DNA of 64,000 nt from Gammaproteobacteria bacterium. Its GTDB lineage: Bacteria > Pseudomonadota > Gammaproteobacteria > Pseudomonadales > Pseudohongiellaceae. Made by a program: the position numbers and the translations under genes. The first letter of the stretch is position 1, and every line of letters starts with the position of its first letter. The notes beneath the pieces were generated by a model. The model worked only from the letters and a program-made list of their open reading frames with translations. It had not been told where the DNA came from and made no database searches. This document shows positions 1-7,169 of the stretch, piece by piece. The DNA lies in the NCBI GenBank assembly GCA_028818225.1, contig JAPPOG010000028.1, positions 1 to 64,000 of the forward strand. The letters run 5' to 3'.

Positions 1-234
1 TTCTCTAGCCTCCCAATAATTTTCATATCCAGGTACCTGCCAAATTACCCTAAAAGATTGAAAGCTTGTAACTAAATAGCTATTTAGCATTTTTAAACTT
101 TTATTATCATCTAGCTGGATTTCATTTTCTTTCAGCCATTCTTTAAGATTAAAACTTTCATTCTTTACAAAGCAATCAATGAAATCATAAAGCTGGCTTG
201 ATAGTTTTGTATATATTAGATGTATGTCTTTCAT
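1..234 (-). CDS. hypothetical protein, 3' end beyond window
   Basis: An open frame of 78 codons starts at ATG 234 and runs leftward off the window without a stop. A purine-rich GAGGG sits about 7 bases before the ATG. The product begins MKDIHLIYTKLSSQL and is rich in Asn, Lys, Ile and Tyr; no signal peptide or membrane segment is visible and I recognise no family. It is the most downstream member of a co-directional series of small genes on this strand (1518 to 1). The base composition is clearly more AT-rich than the genes from 2244 onward, which fits acquired DNA. Confidence 0.6.
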   Translation of the reverse strand, partial: MKDIHLIYTKLSSQLYDFIDCFVKNESFNLKEWLKENEIQLDDNKSLKMLNSYLVTSFQSFRVIWQVPGYENYWEARE

Positions 235-257
235 GATATGCCCTCATTGCACCATTC

Positions 258-634
258 TCATTTTACGAAGCTAACAGAACAAATAAGATTGGAGAAACAT
301 TTGTTTGCACTGTTATAACAAAGCTGGGTCGGGCTTGTTATCTGTATACATCGGCGCATCGGAAAGCCATCACAGGACTTCCCAATGTAATCAAAATATA
401 GGTTGTTGTCTTCTTTGCTATTAACGTTGACCACTCGAATCCAATACACGCTAACCGGGATATCAGCATCGCCCAAAGTAGCGTAGTCAAAAAGCCGCCC
501 GGTAAAGGGAATAGCCCTTCCGCTTGGGAAAGATTTCCATATACACCTTCAGGCGCAGTCTCCCGTTTGCCAGTTTTCCCTGCATGGCCGATTTTGAAAA
601 AATTTGTGAGTGGCTCAAACGCAGTCCATGCCAT
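258..634 (-). pseudogene. small ORF, possibly split by a frameshift
   Basis: ATG 634 is preceded by an excellent ribosome site (AAAAGGA, 8 bases upstream), so translation very probably begins here (MAWTAFEPLTNFFKIGHAG...). That frame continues to 338, but its second half (LLWAMLISRLACIGFEW) reads like out-of-frame sequence. The overlapping frame to 258 reads more like protein (VSVYWIRVVNVNSKEDNN, then NLYFDYIGKSCDGF) but has no start of its own apart from an internal TTG. The simplest reading is one gene with a -1/+1 shift near 480-520. The alternative is that only the 98-residue frame 338-634 is real. No family recognised. Confidence 0.4.
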
Positions 635-673
635 TTTGTAGTCCTTTTAAGTTAACTTACACTGCTATCGTTA

Positions 674-1081
674 TCATCTTAAGCAAGAACACAAATCTGA
701 AAGCATAGTCCCAAGCTCTTCTAGTCTTTCTTCTTGTTTTCCTTTAGAGCAAGATGCAAAGTCCCATGACCTATTATCATAAGCAGCGTAATAGCTAGAA
801 ACATTATCAAATAGCGCCTCGTCCTCGTCTGTTAATGCTTCTGTTTCTGCTCTGTCGAGTGTTTTTTCTATCTTATTTCTTAAAACTTCTTCTTGTTTGA
901 CGTAGGGTGGCATTGAATCAAAAAGCGAAACATAGTTGGATATCAAAAACTCGATAATGCTATCGATCTCCTCTTGCGAATCAATATTGTCAGGGAGTTG
1001 GCTGGTTAACTGAGCATAGGTAATTATGCTGTTATTTACTCTTGCCCATGAGAGCAGCGTATGCAGCGCCTTATCTTTCAT
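674..1081 (-). CDS. stand-alone sigma-70 region 1.1-like protein
   Basis: A 135-residue protein. Residues about 6-58 (LHTLLSWARVNN, then TYAQLTSQLPDNI, DSQEEIDSIIEFL) line up with region 1.1 of RpoD, where E. coli has TYAEVNDHLPEDI, DSDQIEDIIQMI. In primary sigma factors this acidic helical domain occupies the DNA channel of RNA polymerase until promoter DNA enters. Nothing like sigma regions 1.2-4 follows; the rest is an acidic helical stretch (EKTLDRAETEALTDEDEALF) and a Cys-containing tail. The ATG overlaps the stop of the preceding 59-codon gene by one base (TAATG), so the two are translationally coupled. Homology is by eye. The role (RNA polymerase binding or modulation) is inference. 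Confidence 0.6.
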   Translation of the reverse strand: MKDKALHTLLSWARVNNSIITYAQLTSQLPDNIDSQEEIDSIIEFLISNYVSLFDSMPPYVKQEEVLRNKIEKTLDRAETEALTDEDEALFDNVSSYYAAYDNRSWDFASCSKGKQEERLEELGTMLSDLCSCLR

Positions 1082-1260
1082 TATGAATCCTCTTTATCGG
1101 GTGATTTAGTCGGTAGCAGTACGCTCATTCTCTGCTCAAGCTCTTCTTTGCTTGCTCTCGCTTTGCGATAGGTCTCCTTTGCTATTTGTCTGGCTTCCTC
1201 GAGCTCGTTAGGCGGTTTTGGGCGTACCTTCTCGCCAGACGCTTCATATTTGATGCACAT
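1081..1260 (-). CDS. 59-residue charged helical protein
   Basis: ATG 1260 has a strong ribosome site (AGAAGGA, about 6 bases upstream) and the frame ends in TAA at 1081-1083, sharing its last base with the start of the sigma-1.1-like gene. The product is a highly charged, mostly helical peptide (LEEARQIAKETYRKARASK) with no membrane segment. No family recognised. The coupling and good initiation site argue that this is a real gene despite its size. It lies 11 bases downstream of the DUF4177-like frame. Confidence 0.55.
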   Translation of the reverse strand: MCIKYEASGEKVRPKPPNELEEARQIAKETYRKARASKEELEQRMSVLLPTKSPDKEDS

Positions 1261-1271
1261 AAGTGTCCTTC

Positions 1272-1518
1272 TTAGTCTAATGGCCTCTTAAAATAAAAGG
1301 TTTCAACAGTGCTAGAGCCTTCGCTATCGGGCACTACGCCTTGATAGGCTGCTACTGAAACAAGCTCCCAGCCATTCCTACCTACGCTAGCCAGATATTC
1401 CTCTTTTTTCTTGGTATCTCTCGTGCTTCTCATATTTTTCTGTATGTAGAGGTATGACGTATTCCACCTCTGTATACTCCCATTGCTGTGCAGCTTTTTT
1501 TATTGTTCCAAGTAGCAT
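1272..1518 (-). pseudogene. DUF4177-like protein, frameshifted
   Basis: ATG 1518 has an AAAGG ribosome site and reads MLLGTIKKAAQQWEYTEVEY..., the WEY start typical of DUF4177 proteins. That frame hits TAG after about 43 codons. The next frame over, beginning around 1430, supplies the other half of the domain: YLASVGRNGWELVSVAAYQ and then ETFYFKRP, ending in TAA at 1272. Together they give the usual WEY...NGWELVSV...FKRP layout. The 247-base span is one base off a multiple of three, as a single indel would leave. The shift lies in or near the A-run at about 1430-1440. It may be a true mutation, a programmed shift or a sequence error. DUF4177 has no settled function. Confidence 0.6.
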
Positions 1519-1940
1519 TTCGTTTTACCTTTCAAATTCATGCTAGTAAATCTGTGCCGCTACTATATCTAATTCAAGAGGCAAATCGCCCCCCTGCCTC
1601 CTACTTTTGGGTGCGGCTCGGATATTTTTGAGTCTCAGGTTCGAGTCCTGGTGTTGACCCGATTGACTATCTGGGGTCGATCTATGTTGGGTATTTAGGT
1701 GGGTTAAATATATTATCGCATCTAACGTCATGTTTTTATTGATATCATGGAACCGCCCGCTGGCACCAGCTCTGATTGGATTGGACAAACGAAACTAATC
1801 GATATGGGATAAATCGAAATATTTCAGGAGCCAGGTAATTGCCCATAATCAACTATATGCAGGAAGAATATTGCCGATATGTCTCTAAGGAAGTTTGTTC
1901 TTAGCAAATTACCGCCGAAAGGCTTCCGGGGTTCAAATAA
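1519..1940. other. intergenic region with tRNA-like T-arm
   Basis: No convincing gene. At 1635-1651 there is a canonical tRNA T-arm: stem TCAGG, loop TTCGAGT, stem CCTGG. It is followed by seven bases that could be an acceptor strand (1652-1658). I find no matching 5' acceptor, D-arm or anticodon arm upstream, and no CCA. It is best read as the 3' remnant of a tRNA gene, the usual target of integrases, at the inner edge of the AT-rich small-gene cluster. The rest holds no recognisable signal. Confidence 0.35.
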
Positions 1941-2111
1941 ATGAGTTTCGACGAAGAAAACAACGAGAATGACAGCGGCAGCAATGATGAAGGCAAACCG
2001 AAAACCTTTTTCGGGCTAGAGCTCGGCGATGGCGTTGTATACACATTAGTTATCATCCTCACGCTTATCTTTATTCGCCAGGTTATGGTTGTTATTCAGG
2101 CTTTGAACTAA
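1941..2111 (+). CDS. 56-residue single-pass membrane protein
   Basis: ATG 1941 to TAA 2109-2111. The N-terminal 20 residues are acidic and Asn/Ser-rich (FDEENNENDSGSNDEG). Residues about 32-52 form one strong hydrophobic segment (VYTLVIILTLIFI), so the predicted form is an N-in or N-out single-span protein. No family recognised. The ribosome site is weak (GGGG about 10 bases upstream), which lowers confidence. It lies in the same direction as the leuB-like gene 132 bases downstream. Confidence 0.5.
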   Translation: MSFDEENNENDSGSNDEGKPKTFFGLELGDGVVYTLVIILTLIFIRQVMVVIQALN

Positions 2112-2243
2112 TACCAGATCTATCCGGCGGGAAACACTCAAAGATTAAATTAGCGCTGCTAATCTCACGCGGGAGTCGCTGTTCTCGCTCTTGCGGCCGT
2201 GGTAAATTAAGCCCCTCTTTTTTGCAGCACGAGTTTAGCACCA

Positions 2244-3341
2244 ATGTCTTCATTTAAAATCGCCATTCTGGAAGGTGATGGTATCGGCCCGGAGATCATG
2301 ACCGAGGCAACTAAAATTTTGAATTTAGTGAGCGAGCGAAACAATGTCCATTTCGACTTATGCCCTGCCCCGTTCGGGGCTTCCGCCTATTTCTCACATG
2401 GCCATTCTTTCCCCGAAGAAACCAAAGCCGTGTGCGACGAAGCAGATGCCATACTCAAAGGCCCGATCGGCTTAAGTCATGAGGAGTCAAAAAAAATACC
2501 AGTAGACATGCAAGCGGAAAGAGGTGCATTGCTCCCTCTGCGCCGGCGATATAATACCTTCGCTAACTTTCGCCCAGTTTATCTGCCCCGGGAGCTTGCC
2601 CATTTCTCTCCCTTGAAATCCGAGATAATAGGCAACGGCATCGACTTTATAATTATCAGGGAGCTTGTCGGCGGTCTGTATTTTGGCAACAAGGAGACGG
2701 GCATTAACGAAGATGGAAAACGGTTCGTAAATGAAAGCCTGGAGTATGATGAAGATCAGATAAGACGCATCGCCCGCGTAGCATTCGATACTGCCCGTAA
2801 AAGAAAGAAAGTTTTACACAATATTCACAAGAGTAATGTACTCAAATCCAGCGTACTGTGGAATGAAGTCATAGGCGAAGTGGGTGAAAGTTATCCAGAT
2901 GTAGAAATAATTCATATCCTTGTGGATGCGGCAGCTACTTATCTCTGCCTTAATCCGGGGCAATTCGACGTTATGGTTATGGAGAATATGTTTGGCGATA
3001 TTCTTTCCGATCAGGGTGGCGGGATTCTGGGCTCACTGGGATTGATGCCTTCTGCCTGCATCGGTCCAAACAAAGCCTATTACGAGCCATCACATGGTTC
3101 CGCACCGGACATAGCCGGACAGCGTATTGCCAATCCATATTCCATGATAGGGTCTGTCGCCATGATGCTGGAGATGAGTTTCGACATGGAAGACGAAGCG
3201 AAAAAGGTATGGCACGCAATGCAGAGCGTATTCGCTCAGGGTTTTTCGACACCAGACCTGTCGAAACCTGGAGCCGATGTCAAAATGATCAGCACTGATG
3301 GTTTTGGCGATATGGTTGCTGAAGAGTTAGTCAAACAATAA
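2244..3341 (+). CDS. leuB: 3-isopropylmalate dehydrogenase-type enzyme (LeuB family)
   Basis: 365 residues, the usual size for the isocitrate/isopropylmalate dehydrogenase family, which oxidatively decarboxylates a 2-alkylmalate using NAD (leucine or isoleucine synthesis). Visible motifs: GDGIGPEI at the N-terminus, the substrate-arginine region LLPLRRRYNTFANFRPV, RELVGGLYFG, the catalytic Lys in HKSNVL, the metal Asp cluster in DAAATYL and MFGDILSD, and EPSHGSAPDIAG for NAD. The usual DKANV is HKSNV here, so the Asp before the catalytic Lys is replaced. It abuts the convergent isopropylmalate/citramalate synthase gene, supporting a branched-chain role. The exact substrate (isopropylmalate or methylmalate) cannot be told. 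Confidence 0.85.
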   Translation: MSSFKIAILEGDGIGPEIMTEATKILNLVSERNNVHFDLCPAPFGASAYFSHGHSFPEETKAVCDEADAILKGPIGLSHEESKKIPVDMQAERGALLPLRRRYNTFANFRPVYLPRELAHFSPLKSEIIGNGIDFIIIRELVGGLYFGNKETGINEDGKRFVNESLEYDEDQIRRIARVAFDTARKRKKVLHNIHKSNVLKSSVLWNEVIGEVGESYPDVEIIHILVDAAATYLCLNPGQFDVMVMENMFGDILSDQGGGILGSLGLMPSACIGPNKAYYEPSHGSAPDIAGQRIANPYSMIGSVAMMLEMSFDMEDEAKKVWHAMQSVFAQGFSTPDLSKPGADVKMISTDGFGDMVAEELVKQ

Positions 3342-4892
3342 CTAGTTTGCGATGCCGGTCCGCGCGTGCAGTAAGATGTTAATCATGCGCAAGGTGGCTT
3401 TGACAGCCGCCAGAACCTGGTTGGAATCAACACCGCGTGTCTTGAATTCCTGATCATTCGTCTGCCAGGTAATAATACATTCGGTAAGCGCATCAGTTTT
3501 TCCACCCCGCGGAATATGCACTTCGTAGTCTGCTAATAATGGCATGTCGAATTTCTTTTCTTGCAGAATTTTTTCGATGGCATCCATAAAGGCATCGAAT
3601 CCGCCATTACCCGCACCGGATCCCTGGTGTTCATCACCATCGATGGCGACCCGTACGGAAGCCGTACTGTCCACATCGAGCCCGGTATTGATATAACAAT
3701 TGCGCAACTCAATGTGTTGATATTCCTTGCTCTCCATGACGTCGGCAATAATGAATGGCAAATCTTCCGCTGTGACCACATGTTTTGAATCACCAAGAGC
3801 GACGACACGCTCCAAAACCTTTGCCTGGTCTTCTGCAGATAGTGAAATCCCAAGCTCCTCCAAATTATTTACAATAGATGCCTTGCCGCTCATTTTACCA
3901 AGAGCGTACTTTCTCTTGCGCGCGAAGCGTTCCGGACTCAATCTGGAAACGTAAAGGTTTCCCTTTAAATCCCCATCGGCATGAATACCTGCGGTCTGGG
4001 TAAATACATCTGCACCGACTACCGGCGTATTCGCTGCAATCCATTTGCCGGAAAAATTTTCAACCATTCGACTCAGCACAGTTATCCGGCTTTCATCAAT
4101 CGAGAGCTGCAATCCGAGTTTGTCTTTTACCATCACAGCGACTTCCGCCAGGGAAGCGTTTCCGGCCCGCTCTCCAAGACAATTCATGGTGCAATGAATA
4201 TTGTTAATGCCAGCATTGATCGCAGCATAAACATTTGCTGTTGCCAATCCGTAATCATTGTGGGGATGAAAATCGAATTCCACATCAGGAAATTGCTGCT
4301 GCATCTCGGTAAGCGCATCATATACTTCATTTGGCGCCAGCAGTCCAAGCGTATCTGGCAGGAGATAATGACTGATATCGAGCTGCTGAGTGCCGGCAAT
4401 TAATCCAAACACATAGTCCTTGCTATTCTGGAAACCACTGGACCAATCTTCCAGGTACATATTCACCCTGAGACCCTGTTCGCGGGCGTATTCAACTGTT
4501 CTAGTAATATCGTCAACGTGGCTCTGCAGATCTTTTCCCAGTTGTTCACGACAATGTTTCTCGCTGCCCTTAGTCAACAAGTTAATTACCTTGCCACCGG
4601 CACTGCTAATCCAATCAACACTGCGCTTGTAATCGACGAAGCCCAGTACCTCGACCCTGTCGTCCAGCCCCTCACCAGCAGCCCATTCGCAAATCTGGGA
4701 CACTGCTTCTTTTTCACCTTCGGACACGCAGGCAGAAGCCACCTCAATGCGGTCTACTTTAAGAGACTGCAACAGGGCACGGGCGATATTCACTTTTTCA
4801 TTTACTGAAAAAGAGACACCTTGAGTTTGTTCTCCGTCACGGAGCGTGGTGTCCATCAGGCGGATATGGCGGCTGCTGTCAGAATTGCTCAT
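3342..4892 (-). CDS. alpha-isopropylmalate / citramalate synthase family
   Basis: 516 residues. An N-terminal HMGL-like TIM barrel carries DTTLRDGEQ, the metal-binding HPHND and the NCLGERAGN loop. The C-terminal third has the LeuA regulatory-domain fold (GAGNGGFDAFMDAI). Family enzymes condense acetyl-CoA with 2-oxoisovalerate (leucine) or pyruvate (isoleucine via citramalate). The sequence around MDTTLRDGEQTQGVSFS and NLLTKGSEKHC is closer to the LeuA2/citramalate group seen in Bacteroidetes than to E. coli LeuA. Its stop codon touches the stop of the leuB-like gene with no base between. ATG 4892 begins MSNSDSSRHIRLMDTT. Confidence 0.8.
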   Translation of the reverse strand: MSNSDSSRHIRLMDTTLRDGEQTQGVSFSVNEKVNIARALLQSLKVDRIEVASACVSEGEKEAVSQICEWAAGEGLDDRVEVLGFVDYKRSVDWISSAGGKVINLLTKGSEKHCREQLGKDLQSHVDDITRTVEYAREQGLRVNMYLEDWSSGFQNSKDYVFGLIAGTQQLDISHYLLPDTLGLLAPNEVYDALTEMQQQFPDVEFDFHPHNDYGLATANVYAAINAGINNIHCTMNCLGERAGNASLAEVAVMVKDKLGLQLSIDESRITVLSRMVENFSGKWIAANTPVVGADVFTQTAGIHADGDLKGNLYVSRLSPERFARKRKYALGKMSGKASIVNNLEELGISLSAEDQAKVLERVVALGDSKHVVTAEDLPFIIADVMESKEYQHIELRNCYINTGLDVDSTASVRVAIDGDEHQGSGAGNGGFDAFMDAIEKILQEKKFDMPLLADYEVHIPRGGKTDALTECIITWQTNDQEFKTRGVDSNQVLAAVKATLRMINILLHARTGIAN

Positions 4893-5023
4893 CCGGTTTT
4901 CTCAAATAGCGTCAATTAAATAGTTCCCGATTTGCCCTTCCTCATTGGCCAACTCGGTGAGGGGCTCGGATTCTAGCAAAAACTATAGCCTGTAAGAAAC
5001 TGAATTTCCTGCATTTCTGCGCG

Positions 5024-5051
5024 TTGACCTCATCAACCATCGTTATATACT
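5024..5051 (+). promoter_or_regulatory. sigma-70-like promoter for RDD gene
   Basis: TTGACC (5024-5029), 16-base spacer, TATACT (5046-5051). Each hexamer is one base from consensus. It would start transcription near 5058, giving a leader of about 155 bases before the TTG start of the RDD gene. Confidence 0.5.
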
Positions 5052-5062
5052 GCGCGCTGCCA

Positions 5063-5142
5063 TGCGGTAATCCTAATTAAACGAGTTCACAGCACTGGAG
5101 TCTCCAGGGTTACAATTTCATTGCTCTTTGCTGATTACCGCA
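5063..5142 (+). other. inverted repeat; possible structured 5' leader
   Basis: TGCGGTAATC (5063-5072) pairs perfectly with GATTACCGCA (5133-5142). Between them CTGGAGTCTCCAG (5095-5107) forms its own hairpin. The element begins just after the predicted transcription start. It does not match any riboswitch I can recognise. A DNA-level operator role for the inner palindrome is also possible. Confidence 0.35.
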
Positions 5143-5213
5143 AGATGCTAATTGGTGACGACCTGCAAGCAGTCAACGAACACACTAAAGCAGTGATAGA
5201 GCTGGACTGACAT

Positions 5214-5702
5214 TTGAGTGAATCAAAAGAAGTAGCAGAAAGTGAGTTTCCCCGCGCCGGGTTACTGAGACGCCTGTCCGCCCTACTCTATGACATGTTT
5301 CTGGTAGCAGCGATCTGGATGTTGCTCGGTTTTTTGCTGCAATTGTTTGTCGGCGTAGACAATAATCAACTTGTGGACGGACAGGTCGTTACCGATCCGG
5401 GAGTCAGCAATCTGTTGTTTATGCTCATGGTGCTCAGTTGTTTTGGGTTTTACAGCTGGTTCTGGATGCGCAGCGGCCAAACTCTAGGCATGTTGGCCTG
5501 GAGAATTCGGGTAGATTCCCTGGACGGTGGAAGGATATCGTTTACTCAATCCCTCATCAGATTCCTGGCAGCATGGCCTGCATTTTTTATGCTGGGATCA
5601 GGCTATTTGTGGATGTATCTCGATGAAAATGGTGATGCCGCACACGATAAGCTGTCACAAACTAAAGTTGTGCGCCTGCCAAAATCCTACCGCCCTTTCT
5701 AG
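5214..5702 (+). CDS. RDD family membrane protein
   Basis: 162 residues starting at TTG 5214 (no in-frame ATG before the first membrane segment; an in-frame TGA lies two codons upstream). The RDD signature is present: Arg in LLRRLSALLYD, Asp of YDMF, and the later GQTLGMLAWRIRV plus HDKLSQTKVV. Three to four membrane segments (about 26-46, 65-85, 112-132). RDD proteins are integral membrane proteins; some act in ion exchange, but most have no assigned substrate. It is convergent with ybaN, six bases apart. Confidence 0.8.
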   Translation: MSESKEVAESEFPRAGLLRRLSALLYDMFLVAAIWMLLGFLLQLFVGVDNNQLVDGQVVTDPGVSNLLFMLMVLSCFGFYSWFWMRSGQTLGMLAWRIRVDSLDGGRISFTQSLIRFLAAWPAFFMLGSGYLWMYLDENGDAAHDKLSQTKVVRLPKSYRPF

Positions 5703-5708
5703 ATTTAC

Positions 5709-6029
5709 TTAGCTGGCATATGCCGGCAGTTGCCACAGATAAATACTAACGCTAACTCCAATTGCAAAGAGCAGCGCACCCGGATATACCTGGGCCACAC
5801 TCCAGCAGGATATTCCCATGCTTATCCAGATAATCACAATGGCGCTAAGCTTTACGCTTTCTGGCACACCCTGACCGGCTTCGAAATTGCGCACAATGGC
5901 ACCAAAGTACCTGTGATCAATTAACCAGCTGTGGAGGGCTTCAGCAGAACGTGCAAAGCAGAATGCTGCGAGAAGCACCAGGGGAACAGTCGGCAGCAAG
6001 GGTGAAAAAGCGCCGATTACACCCAGCAC
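5709..6029 (-). CDS. ybaN: YbaN/DUF454 inner-membrane protein, interrupted N-terminus
   Basis: DUF454 family: GVIGAFSPLLPTVPLVLLAA, FCFARSAEALHSWL and the C-terminal hydrophobic segments match YbaN. The longest uninterrupted frame begins at GTG 6029 and lacks about 20 residues of the family N-terminus. Reading upstream in the same frame gives ATG 6083, then MLTLLKKSLMVT, a TAA at 6045-6047, then GIVSLVLG, which is exactly the expected first membrane helix with one stop in it. So the gene probably once began at 6083, ten bases after the lptG stop, and now has a nonsense codon at position 13. Functional use would need reinitiation at GTG 6029 or readthrough. Confidence 0.7.
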   Translation of the reverse strand: MLGVIGAFSPLLPTVPLVLLAAFCFARSAEALHSWLIDHRYFGAIVRNFEAGQGVPESVKLSAIVIIWISMGISCWSVAQVYPGALLFAIGVSVSIYLWQLPAYAS

Positions 6030-6092
6030 CAGAGAAACAATTCCTTAAGTAACCATTAGTGACTTTTTCAAAAGGGTTAACATCTGGCGACA

Positions 6093-7169
6093 CTAGCGAA
6101 CTTTATGCAGCAAGAAAAAACCCAGGCAGGCACAGAATAGAATTGGAATCAGGACCGCTAACAAGGGATTAAACCCATATAGCAAACTTGCTGGCTCCAT
6201 CATGCGTTGCAGGATGGTAAATACCAGGCCAATGCCCAGGGCCACGAATACCCTCGCGCCCATTGTTGCTTCCCGCAATGGCCCAAAAACGAATGAAATA
6301 GCGAGCACTACCAGGGCCAGTGTGGCCAGCGGCTGAAATAATTTCTTCCAGAATGCCAGGTAATAAGTGTCACTATCCAGTCCTTCGGCCTCGAGGTATT
6401 CAGCAAATCGATACAAACCTGATATCGACTGCTCATCAGGTTCCACCAGTAATACACTCAATAATTCCGGCGACAGTTCAACCTGCCAGTCTTCCTTAAG
6501 ATAGTTTTGGGTGCTGATTGCTCCACCAGCAAAAATGCTTTCATCTACATTATTTAATTGCCAATACCCACCATCTCCCAGCTCTCTATAACTGGCATAT
6601 TCAGCGAAGCTTGCTGATAACAGTCGCCGATCGTCTGCAAGCTGGTAACGACTCACACCAAACAGTTCACGCCCACCGGGAGCTATGGCATTTATATGGA
6701 TAAATTCCTCACCAATTCGTTGCCAGGTGCCTTGCTCTGGATTTATTGAAGCGGTTCCGCTTTGCTGGATAGCTTTATTACTCTGAGCCAATTGTTCCAG
6801 GGGCGGCGACACATACTCTCCTAGCAGCAGGCTCACCAACATCACAAAGAGCGTTGGCTTTAGCACAGCGATAACGATTCTGGAAACTCTGACGCCAGCC
6901 GACTGCATGACTACCAATTCGTTATTCGAAGCCAGGATACCCAGGCCGATCAAAGCGCCCCCGAGCGCGGCGAAAGGCAAGAGCTCATAAATACTGGTAG
7001 GCATGGTAAACAAAACGAAACTCACGGCGTTGGCCATGGTGTAGTTTCCATCCGTGTCCGCGATTTGATCCAGCAGGCTAAAAATTAAATCCAGGGATGT
7101 AATCAGGGCTATGACAACTAGCATTGAGAGCAACACAGTATTGCGTATATGGCGATCTAACTGAATCAT
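6093..7169 (-). CDS. lptG: LPS export ABC permease LptG
   Basis: 358 residues from ATG 7169 (MIQLDRHIRNTVLLS...). Together with LptF it forms the inner-membrane part of the LptB2FG transporter that extracts lipopolysaccharide. Membrane segments at about 12-32, 60-82 and 100-120, a periplasmic beta-jellyroll middle, then three C-terminal segments (LATLALVVLAISFVFGP onward). A longer frame extends to 7259 but the family start and the ATGA overlap with lptF favour 7169. Confidence 0.9.
   Translation of the reverse strand: MIQLDRHIRNTVLLSMLVVIALITSLDLIFSLLDQIADTDGNYTMANAVSFVLFTMPTSIYELLPFAALGGALIGLGILASNNELVVMQSAGVRVSRIVIAVLKPTLFVMLVSLLLGEYVSPPLEQLAQSNKAIQQSGTASINPEQGTWQRIGEEFIHINAIAPGGRELFGVSRYQLADDRRLLSASFAEYASYRELGDGGYWQLNNVDESIFAGGAISTQNYLKEDWQVELSPELLSVLLVEPDEQSISGLYRFAEYLEAEGLDSDTYYLAFWKKLFQPLATLALVVLAISFVFGPLREATMGARVFVALGIGLVFTILQRMMEPASLLYGFNPLLAVLIPILFCACLGFFLLHKVR

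Larger units (their letters stand above)
4893..5213. other. divergent intergenic region, structured leader
   Basis: Lies between the synthase (minus) and the RDD gene (plus). It contains a sigma-70-like promoter at 5024-5051 and a transcribed stretch with a 10-base inverted repeat closing a loop that itself holds a short palindrome (5095-5107). These are listed separately. No start signal for the minus-strand gene stands out. Confidence 0.4.

Noticed and set aside
1543-1788. Minus-strand ORF of 81 codons
   Set aside because: Its sequence (QHQDSNLRLKN type) is what the antisense of tRNA-like DNA gives; no ribosome site.
3981-4403. Plus-strand ORF of 140 codons
   Set aside because: Antisense shadow inside the synthase gene.
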